NCBI GenBank assembly: GCA_023101725.1
Contig: JALJCO010012857.1
Span: forward strand, 39,363-103,362
Direction of reading: 5' to 3'
Length of the DNA stretch: 64,000 nt
DNA from: Atherinomorus stipes
Taxonomy: Eukaryota > Chordata > Actinopteri > Atheriniformes > Atherinidae
Of this stretch, positions 55,474-64,000 are shown piece by piece. Within the stretch, counting starts at the first letter, position 1. Every line of letters begins with the position of its first letter. Both the position numbers and the translations under genes were made by a program. Under the pieces are notes generated by a model. The model did no database searches and was not told where the DNA came from. It saw only the letters and a list, made by a program, of their open reading frames with translations.

Positions 55474-57599
55474 GACACAAGTTAAATTAATGTATTTCAG
55501 TGGGAACTTTCTGTCTTCCTTTCACCATATTTGCATAGATTGTTTGTGGAGACATTAATGTCACCCAAAAGTTGAAAAATTCAAACGTTAAGGCTTATGA
55601 AGTATTGGGAAAACCATGAAACTAACTCATCTTTCATGTCATTTCATGTGACCTCAGTTATAAAGTCGTGTCCCAGTTCAAGAATAAGTAGATTATGTTT
55701 CATGACTGCCATGAGGCTGCTTGGTGAATGACATTGGTAAGTTAATCTCTACCGAATGCAGCTGATGGAATAAATGTAAGCAAACAAAGTGCTAATGCTG
55801 GAGATGTTTACTGCATAGCAATATACATTTTATTTCCTATTCATTCTTGTTAAAAGGGTACTCCTCATGTGGCCTGCCTTCACTTTTACAGAGCATACAG
55901 TGCATGTTATACTTACTCTTGGTGTTTCTAATTTAATGTCTGTTGCTAAGAGTGTAGCATTGCAAAGTTATTTCATGAATGGGCTGCATCGACTCTCTTT
56001 TTCCAACATTTCAAATGGGGATTGACAGTATATGTGAAGCTTTCATGAGTTATGTTTTGGGAGAAGTGTTGCTTGATGATGATACAAATTCTACAAAGCA
56101 TTTACATCAGATGGTAATACACAGGAAAAGCATTTAAATTCTATTACTGTTGAGCTGGACAGTTTTAATATTACTATAAATACAGACTCTCACCTTGTTT
56201 GTGAATCAATCCCTGCAAAAGATGTCAATATTCACGGTCTCATTAAACAGGAATGTGGGAACAATTACGGATACATCATTCAAATCTGGTTAAAACTTTC
56301 TACATTAACTCTAACTTATTATTATTATTATTTATTGGTGTAATTAACCCTTTTGATCCTGCCATTTGATTGTGTTCCACCATGTGCATTGAAATTCTGA
56401 AGTGCCCATATTTTTTTTTATACATTTCATCTTGTAGAATAAATCAAAATGTTGTGATTGTCATGAATGGACTTAGTCGTGTTACATTAAGTTGTATTTG
56501 TCACAAATAAAGTTGTCTTTAGGGAACAATAATCAAAGAAGCCAGATTGATAAATGGCTAATTAGCTTTGCATTTCTGATTGAAACCAATGGACAACTTT
56601 AGCATAAAGCTAGCTCTAGCATGCTAGCTGGCTGTGGCTAGCAAATACTGTACATCTCAATAATCTAACACAACTGTTAGTTTTAACTGCTAGGACTGAT
56701 GATTTTCTCACTGTTAAACTGGTAACTACCCATTGTTTGTCCACAAAATTGGTTTCAATGGTAAATGTTTATCACTTTTACAAAATAGTTACCAAAAACC
56801 AAATGTCATGAGTCCAAAGAGTTAATGTTATTCCATGTGTGCTGATTGTCATTTTGTTGAAGAGTCTGTTGAAAATAAATCTTCTCACGTTGTTTAAGCG
56901 CCTCAAAGTTAAGCTATGTCTGAGATGTTTTGCTAACTTCCCGTGAGCTGACATCAGATTTTCTGTGCTGTAAATGGTTTTTAACTTCATCGGGCCATGT
57001 TTCACTGGCCAAGTTTGCTGGACGTTCAGCCTTAACGTGAGTAAAAATGAATGTGGTTATGGTGGAATTTCCTGCCATATTTTAATTTGAAATATAATAC
57101 AAACAGTGAGCTAAAGTTAGCTGATCTTCAGTTAAAAGGTCATTTGTGGACTTCACATCCTTTTTGAGGACCTTTGTTCAATAACAACGCAGAAAAAAGT
57201 CTGCCTTTAAACAAATGATTGTGTTTTTTTCCCCCTCTCAAATGTAAATGTGGCGTTTTTAAGCAGCTCTTAATGTACTGATCAGCTTCAAATAATGTCA
57301 CTTGCCTGCTCTTTCTCTCTTTGTAAGTACCGTATGCCATGTCTGTTCACTGTTAAGGCCAATCTCTGAATATTCATACACACTCAATACTGAAATAAAA
57401 CATTGATTCCTAAATGGCAGCCAGTTGCTTTGGTTTGGTTTGTGAAAGCTTCTTACATTTAAAAAGGTCATTTTGCGTTTGTATTCAGGTATTTCCTTCA
57501 CTTTTGTGGCCAGAGGTTGTCCCTATTGTGACCACTACATTGCACTGTGCCATTCTTTCCAACCACCTTGAAAGCAGATGTATTTAGGGTCTTTGCACA

Positions 57600-57990
57600 T
57601 TTTGATCATTGGATTTTACTTTCAGAGTACACTGCAAATAAAAGATTTTTTTGGCCTTGCAAAAATCACTTTGACGTGAAAACCAAATTCTACAAGAGTT
57701 TTGTATTATCCTGATTTTACTTTAAAAAAAAAAAATCATGAAATGCTACTTGAAATTTGCATATTTTTAACTTCATTTTAAATTGTAAGTATAACTGGCA
57801 ATTATCAAATAACTTGTATTCAGTGTATTAATTATGGCATCAACTTATAAAAAGCAAGTAAACTTTACTTACTGTAGCATACATACATACATACACACAT
57901 GCCCCCCCCACGCACACACTCTCACACACACTAGATGTGATTTATCTCATTTATCGTCGCGGTGCGCACTAGATGTGATTTATCTTGCAA
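57600..57990. other. No gene; short repeats
   Basis: A tract of A at 57723-57733, (CATA)n at 57878-57894, a CA-rich stretch, and a 17-base duplicate, ACTAGATGTGATTTATC, at 57930 and 57968. Confidence 0.6.
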
Positions 57991-58074
57991 TCTGCAGACT
58001 GCGAAGTGCGGATTTGTCGACTGCATACGTCACAGCGGCACGTCAAGTACGGTCCCATTTCAAAAATGTCTGAA

Positions 58075-58384
58075 GGATCCTCTGAATCCACCCTCCAAAC
58101 TCACACTCCGTTTCAAGTAAATTCTGGACGCTACCCACTCAGGACACTTGGATTACATTGGACGAACAGTATGGAGGAATATTGATAAGTTTTTGTGGAC
58201 TTTTATGGACCTTTTTAGCTCGAGCCCTGGCGAACTCCATTATATGTAAGTTGGGGGAAAACATGAAGCCTTCCTGATCTCCAGCTGCATTTGAGATATT
58301 AAAAAAGTGCTCCAGAGTCTTGCTCACCATGAGGGTAAGTGGAAAAGAAAATTACATCATTCTGTGGGTGTACTATTCCTTTAA
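58075..58384. mobile_element. Fragment of a TTAA-type MITE, third family
   Basis: The right end reads GTGTACTATTCCTTTAA, a terminus often seen in fish MITEs. The left end was not identified. Confidence 0.4.
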
Positions 58385-59159
58385 GCTTCTAACAACTTGT
58401 AAGCTTTTAATTCTGCTCCTGTAAAGTGCAACTGTCGGTTGATGAAGTAGTTGTAAATGTCATGGTAAGTTGATCTGGTAGCAATTTCTCAGTCTGCGGG
58501 CAGTTTTGGAGGGTTGTAAACCACGACTTTGGGACATCAAGAGAGTCTTGAGCACCAACAAGCACATTTCTCAAAATGTTGCTGTCGCACACATGAAAGA
58601 TAAACTGACTTAGAAAGTGTAAAGTCGTTGAAGAGAGGCAGTTGACTGCAAGTTAGTAGTCACCCTACAGCGGGAGCAGAACGTAGGCTAGCTTTTTGTC
58701 ACCCAACATGGCGGCATAGACGAATATTATAACGTAACTGAAATGGTCAATAGCAAATTGTCCTAAATCTGACAGCTGGTAACCGAAGCCTCTTACAGAC
58801 TTGTTGTAATAGTGTGGACATTGTCTTTTATACTATTTACCAGCTTGCCCCCATGTCATAAGTGCGGAAATGTTGTGGCACGTCATTTTGGCTGAATGCA
58901 CAAGAAAATGTTCCTAACAAGGTTGAAGGGAAAGTGTGGCTGTATTAACTTATCCAAAATATTTCCTGATGTCTGAATGTGGCCAGGATAAGTCTGCAAA
59001 TAAGCCATACATTCGAAAATACAAGTCTGGTTAAAGAGTGGATGAACTTTACTCTAAATATTCCACAATGCACGTCTGAAAGCGGCTCAAATTCGTGCTG
59101 CCTAACAAGAATGTTTTCATCCGAGCTCTAACAATTTTAGAAAACTATCATGGAAGATC

Positions 59160-59212
59160 CGGAAGTAAAAATGGAATAATAATAATAATAATGGAATAAT
59201 AATAATAATGGA
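59160..59212. repeat. ATA-rich short repeat
   Basis: ATGGAATAATAATAATAATA and a second ATGGAATAATAATAATAAT unit in tandem. Confidence 0.8.
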
Positions 59213-59271
59213 AGTGAAAGTCGATAAGGACAGTAGGCCCAAAATAAAATAGAAATACAATTTTGACTAGG

Positions 59272-59420
59272 TGTGCCCAATCCAGTTCTCTAGAGCCACT
59301 ATCCTGCAACTTTTAGATGCATCTCTTCTCCAACACGCCTGAATTAGTCATTCAACCCTGCAGAGACCTGGTAACAAGCCATTTATTTGATTTGGGTATA
59401 TTGGAGAAAGTTACATGTAA
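59272..59420. mobile_element. hAT MITE remnant
   Basis: TAGGTGTGCCCAATCCAGTT, CCTGCAACTTTTAGATGCAT and CCAACACGCCTGAATTAGTC are the usual parts of a common fish hAT MITE. The right end is decayed. Confidence 0.5.
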
Positions 59421-59603
59421 AATGAGCAAGATTGTAGGTCTCAAGATATATGTAAGCCTCTTTTAAATTTTACCCCCCTGCTGCACTGTCCCACCATCTA
59501 CAGACTGAAGTTTGAGTTATTGTTTTATTTTCAAAGAAAAGCGTCTTAAGTCTATAATACAGCTGGAGAAATGTTGATGCAGTAAATAGAAAAGTCCAGA
59601 CCC

Positions 59604-59676
59604 TTCCGGGAAATGGGATTTCCAGTAAGCAGCATCTGAAACTGAAAGTGACGAGGCTGCAGGAGGCTATAAAAAG
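59604..59676 (+). promoter_or_regulatory. Cytokine-type promoter: GAS, kB, ISRE and TATA
   Basis: TTCCGGGAA (59604-59612) fits the STAT GAS pattern TTCNNNGAA. GGGATTTCC (59615-59623) is a kB site. GAAACTGAAAGT (59638-59649) fits the core GAAANNGAAA of an interferon-stimulated response element. TATAAAAAG is at 59668-59676. All four lie within 73 bases in the right order upstream of a spliced exon. The pattern suggests induction by interferon and NF-kB. Confidence 0.7.
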
Positions 59677-59699
59677 AGCTGTCTGCACATCCCCACTAA

Positions 59700-59796
59700 T
59701 CAGTCATGCACAGTTCACCGTGGGACGGAGTCTAGACGGTTCACCAAAGAACAATACATCGAGAGAAAATCAGCTTTCCAGGGGCAGTTCTTCCAG
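59700..59796 (+). other. Exon 1 (untranslated) of the right-edge gene
   Basis: It starts about 30 bases after the TATA box and ends at TTCCAG before GTAAGT (59797). No ATG opens a useful frame, so it is 5' UTR. Confidence 0.6.
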
Positions 59797-61015
59797 GTAA
59801 GTTGTTATGTTATGAGAACTTACCTTGACATTATTTGTAAAAAAAGAAAAAAAAAAAGACAGAAAAGCAACAGAAGTAACAACAACATTGGATTTTCAAC
59901 ACTAAAATGCTTATTCTAATCAATGAACAGCAAGCCAACTTTTACTATACCGTGTGCTAACCATGGTCACAAAGCAGGTTTATTTACAGTGTAAGCTCAC
60001 TCTGAAACAACTTTCTTTTATCTGCTCATGAAGTTCTGTGGGAATAGCCAATCATGTGGCAGGAACAAACGGACAGAGCCAATCAAAACAGTTTAAATTG
60101 TTTGTAGGGTGGGACTTAAAGAAGCAAGGCTACTGACATAAAATAAAACAGGTGTTCACAATTAGTTATCACCAAGGGCTCCAAAACGTCCATGTTGCCA
60201 AGATGAGGCCCAACTTTTTGATTTGGGTGACGTGTGTTGGGGGTTGGGGGTGGGGTGAATGGATGAATGCCAGGGATACTCATGTGCTAAATAAAGACAG
60301 GGTTGCATGGTATCCAATGTAATAGTATAATAATTTATGTGTTGGCTTAGACTGAATGGACAACCTTATAATTCAACTCTGCTGAATGATGTGTTCATGA
60401 ACTCTGAAATATGTAATCTCCCCAGGACAGCATTACAGTGTTAATAAGATATAATAACTAAATAGTTCATTTAATCATGTAACAGCTGATCGCTGTGAAG
60501 TCATGTTGCACAAACTTCACAATGGACTAATTTAACGCCTGAAAGAAGGTGATTAAAAAAAAAAAACAACAAAAAACACTGAGGACAGAAAAAGATTTTT
60601 AAAAAATTGCTGGAGTTGTGCTAAATATTTCTTAAAATTTAGATTGCAGATAACATGCTTTCATTCATAAAAACCCCCAAATGATCCATTTTAAGCTTTT
60701 CCTGCAATGTGCACAACATTCCACATTTGCAGGAGAAAAACTCTGGGTCCTGTTTGTTCAAGTGCTTTCCAATTAAACTGAAACAGACATCCATGAACAA
60801 TGGATTGGTAGAAGAAGTCCATTTAAACCAGTGTCCTAACTTAGGACAGAAAACAAAACTTTGGGTGAAACACAGTTGCGTTGATGTTGCGTTCAATGAC
60901 AGCTGGGAAATAATATGTCGGCATCAGGCTAACAAGGACAATTGTTGAGAGTCTATGTGGGCTTTGTTACAAAGCCAATGATGAAATCAATATTTCTGCT
61001 ATATTTTAGGAGAGC

Positions 61016-61425
61016 TTAAGGGTGCAGCATGTAACTAAATCAAGGTCAGTAAGAAAAAAATAATACATCATTAAAAACTAACTCCATTGGTATGTAAACT
61101 TTACTAAAATTACTGTCATGTATTAATTTTCTTAGAATGAGCCATGCTTATTGTGGATCCACATACATGTCAATGGCCATATTTGTGCCTTCATTATGGT
61201 ATGTCTGAATTGACAAACAGCAGTGTGAAGCTTGATAACTGGAGTACCAGTTTTGTTGAGGAGGTAGCTGGAAACTGGATCCACTCACAGATGAAAACAT
61301 GTTTATATCTGGAAGGATTTTGACTGCTGATAGCCATTTACATTCACAACTGCGCTCGGCATTTGAAGCCACCGCAATGCCCATCTTTGACTCCAGATGT
61401 CAGTAATTACACACTGACCTTTTAA
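61016..61425. mobile_element. TTAA-type MITE, relative of the 26.1 kb copy
   Basis: Left TTAAGGGTGCAGCATGTAAC and right (minus) TTAAAAGGTCAGTGTGTAAT. CAGATGAAAACATGTTTATA is the inverse of the interior of the 26.1 kb copy, so the element lies the other way round. Confidence 0.65.
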
Positions 61426-62212
61426 AGTTGTACTTCCATGGTCATTTCATTAATATTTCTGTGTTCTCCATTATTATTGAATGCATTCTGCATCGTTTCT
61501 GTTTAAAAAAACCTTCTGGTATCTTTGTATTCAGCTGTATTTGTATACTAGAAGAGAGGCTTGTGGTCCAACGGCAGGCTTTTCCGGGTCCTTCTCATGA
61601 ATTTCCGTCTGATTGGCTCCTTCCCATCAGTGTATGAAGGAAGCTCCGCCCTCCGCTCTTATTTCGTTACAGACAGGAAATAGAGCCGACAAACAAGTTT
61701 GTTCCGCCCTGCTAACAAACAGTTAGCTAATTAGCTTCTCAACTCCGAAGCTACAGTCGTGCTAACTTCACTTCTAGTGTGTAGTGGAGTATTAATAAAT
61801 TAATTAATAAAGTATTAATTTGAATTTGCCAATTTAATTGGTAATTATGTACATAGAAAGATTGGTGAAATCAATCAATATTTGTCTAAACAACTTTAAT
61901 GGTTAAAACACATCATTTTCATTTTTCAACATAATTAGGCTGCCTATGACACAAATTATTTAAAGAACAAAACAAACAAACAAACAATCATGTAAAATAA
62001 AACATTAAGCACACCCCTATTGCCAGAATGGTATGATGTTTGTTTGGTAAGCACATTTTGCAACTATTTGACTAAGAGACTGGCAGTTGAAGCACAAACT
62101 CCAATTGAATCATTGAATATTTGGGGTCACCCCTACCTCTTTTAATTTTTAAAAAAATATATAGTTATTTTGATTAAAGCCCTGTCAGGATATCTACAGG
62201 TTAGTAGAGATG

Positions 62213-63354
62213 TCCCAATCAGGGTTTTTTGCCCCCGATTCCGAGTACGAGTCATTTGATTTTGAGGATCGGCCGATACCGAGTCCCGATCCGATACTTC
62301 TATAATAAAATGAAAATTTAAGAGAAAAAGACAGTGTTTCCCCTACAGCAGTGGTCTGTAGGGGAAACACTGCTGCCTAATCTGATTCTGAATCCTATCA
62401 GCTCGAAGGTGCAATTGGGGAATCAGGAGGTGCCATATTTGTTGTATTTTTTCGTTTTATTTATTCTTATTTTACTTCATTATGACACCTCCTCTGATCA
62501 ATTACATTCTTCCAGCCATATTCTAAAAAAGAAAACATATTTAGCATACATTTATATACCAAACTAACGTCAAATTAATGAGTAAGTAATCATTTATGCA
62601 TGTCTGTGGAAATCACAAAGGAAGCTGGTTATTTCTCCATTTCTCTGAAGCTTGGAAACACATGATTATTTTTGGACAGCAAATAAAACCAACACTAGAT
62701 TTCAAATAAACTCTGAAACAACAGATAGGCCTAATGTAATGTGTGCTTCGGTTTTACTCCGTTCATTAATGGCAAACAAAGTTTAAGCAGCTTTCTTTTC
62801 TTTTTTCTGTCACTTCTCCGCGGGTCACGTCAACCAGCAGCCCCGTCAAACCCGCAGCGATGCACGCGCTGCACGCGCTGCACAACTAACGTTAAACCAG
62901 CACATTGTCGCGTTGCTTCGCTAAATATGAACCACGTGTTACACGTTATGTTGACTTATTGTTGTTTGCTTTGATTAATGGATCAAACTTTTTAAAAGCG
63001 ACTCAGTTCAGCTGCAGCCGCCTTCCCTGTAGTTATGTCTGAGTGAACAGGCTGCTGCCTGCTAGTGCGTTACATTTAAACTCCTGCACCGCCCGGTGAT
63101 GCTGTAAACAGCACTGAGCTGCGTGCAGGACGGGGCGGTTTACATGAGGCAGAATCAAACCAACTGCTGGTCATAAAACCAAAACTGAGAGGAAACCACG
63201 CAGAGGAAAAAGAGGAGCAGCCCGCTGCTGCCGTATCAGTAAAGGAAACATTTAACCGATCCCTGATCGGGAAGTAACAGCCGATTCCGATCGAGTCTGA
63301 AATCACGTGATCGGGCCCCGATCCCCGATCACGTGATCGGATCGGGACATCTCT
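62213..63354. mobile_element. DNA transposon with TAGAGATGTCCC termini, about 1.14 kb
   Basis: The left end TAGAGATGTCCCAATCAGGG and the right end (minus) TAGAGATGTCCCGATCCGAT share 12 bases. Subterminal GATC/CGAT-rich motifs (GGATCGGCCGATACC, CACGTGATCGGG) are typical of a fish hAT family. No clear 8-bp duplication. A 76-codon minus frame inside is not supported. Confidence 0.65.
62332..62372. repeat. 17-bp inverted repeat with 7-base loop
   Basis: CAGTGTTTCCCCTACAG and CTGTAGGGGAAACACTG are exact complements. CAGTGTTTCCCCTA is itself a typical hAT tip, so this may be two fused tips. Confidence 0.9.
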
Positions 63355-63742
63355 AGTTTGTAGTATTCTTCAAACTGAACATACTGTAGGGCCTTGTGGC
63401 CAACCGAGTTAACAAATCACAGGGAACAATGAGTTGAATGACCAATAGATTGGTCGGGTGAGTCAATGAAACCATGTGACCTTAATGATTCTGAAAGTGT
63501 GAATGTTCAGTATTGCTGACACAGTAATCAGAAACTCATCAGCTGGATAGAGCTGAGGAAGCTGAGATGAAAAGTGAATGTCTTCAAAAATAAAGTACTA
63601 TAAGTCCAGCCGACTTTGTTCAAACTCTCACGATATGATTAATCCTCTGAAAAGAACTAAAAACAATTATTGTTATACCAACAGCTCCTTATCCTCCGAT
63701 GAAGACAAGTGGAACACAATTTAAGCAGCGGGTTAACGTCTG

Positions 63743-63871
63743 GCTTCAACAGCTTCATCATGATGGACTGTGAGGAGATGGACAGCATGTACACAGCCAG
63801 CACAAGTCCAAGCAAACAAGATCTGCTTCAAACTCCTGAAAAAATGCAGACCGAAACATGTCCTTGCAAAA
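63743..63871 (+). CDS. First coding exon of the right-edge gene, unknown product
   Basis: After the acceptor CTGGCTTCAACAG (its last base is 63751; another at 63683 is possible), ATG at 63760 opens MMDCEEMDSMYTASTSPSKQ, then DLLQTPEKMQTETCPCK. The exon ends in phase 1 at donor GTAAGT (63872). A 128-bp intron ends in TTTATTTCCACAG, so exon 3 begins at the last base, 64000. The acidic, Ser/Thr-rich start has no domain I recognise. The promoter suggests an immune-response protein. Confidence 0.6.
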
Positions 63872-64000
63872 GTAAGTAGACGTAGTGATGTGGGTTAAAA
63901 ACAAAGATTAGTGAGTCTGAAATAAATAAAGAATTACTCTAAAATTCAAAAGAGATCATTTAATGACAGGGGAATTGCCAACATTCTTTATTTCCACAGG

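Larger units (their letters stand above)
50894..56530 (+). other. Possible long 3' UTR of the TRIM2-like gene
   Basis: No other gene is visible for several kilobases after the stop codon. AATAAA signals occur at 56438 and 56506 (CACAAATAAAGTTGTC) and again at 57392. Mammalian TRIM2 also has a 3' UTR of several kilobases. The stretch contains an antisense LINE end, a palindrome and a MITE. The exact end cannot be fixed by eye. Confidence 0.4.
59797..63742 (+). other. Intron 1 of the right-edge gene, transposon-filled
   Basis: Runs from donor GTAAGTTG to an acceptor before the ATG-bearing exon. It holds a TTAA-type MITE (61016-61425), a DNA transposon (62213-63354) and AT-rich DNA. No coding exon was recognised inside it. 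Confidence 0.45.

Noticed and set aside
63076..63306. 76-codon minus frame
   Set aside because: It lies inside a DNA transposon and has no recognised content.
62213..63361. 8-bp target duplication for the TAGAGATG element
   Set aside because: Flanks CAGGTTAG and GTTTGTAG do not match well enough.

Overview
The window is nuclear DNA of a vertebrate, almost certainly a teleost fish. The signs are intron-containing genes with GT-AG splice sites, many Tc1-like transposons, several hAT elements and MITEs, a LINE and tRNA-derived SINEs of teleost type, long microsatellites (GATA, TA, CA, poly-A, poly-G), and genes with clear vertebrate counterparts. There is no bacterial-type gene organisation. 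All calls come from reading the sequence; no search was run.

Layout. (1) Positions 1 to about 9.1 kb, minus strand: a FAM111A-like gene. Its chymotrypsin-like protease exon runs off the left edge. A small upstream exon carries the start codon and a PCNA-binding (PIP-box) motif. The long intron between them holds a decayed LINE, a split Tc1 copy, a GATA array and purine-rich or poly-G tracts. (2) 9.1 to 15.8 kb: transposon-rich DNA with a large hAT-like element, a perfect hairpin and a decayed Tc1. (3) 15.8 to 21.7 kb, minus strand: a spliced, apparently non-coding gene with four copies of the box C/D snoRNA U14 (SNORD14), one in each of its last four introns, each 63-77 nt before the next exon. 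One intron was later enlarged by nested hAT insertions with visible target-site duplications. (4) 21.8 to 41.2 kb: mostly repeats, with a possible upstream exon and promoter at 23.1-23.4 kb. (5) 41.3 to 50.9 kb, plus strand: a TRIM2-like gene. Thirteen coding exons give a continuous 671-residue frame with a partial B-box, coiled coil, filamin domain and six NHL repeats. No RING exon was found in the window. Its 3' UTR may run to 56.5 or 57.4 kb. (6) 59.6 to 64.0 kb, plus strand: the start of another gene behind a compact GAS / kB / ISRE / TATA promoter, which suggests interferon and NF-kB induction. Only exon 1, a 37-codon exon 2 and the first base of exon 3 are present.

The genes do not form an operon. 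The FAM111A-like and U14 host genes run leftward; the TRIM2-like gene and the right-edge gene run rightward. The most interesting features are the four-copy U14 host gene, the apparently RING-less TRIM2 paralogue, the PIP-box exon of the FAM111A-like gene, the cytokine-type promoter at 59.6 kb, and two perfect inverted repeats.
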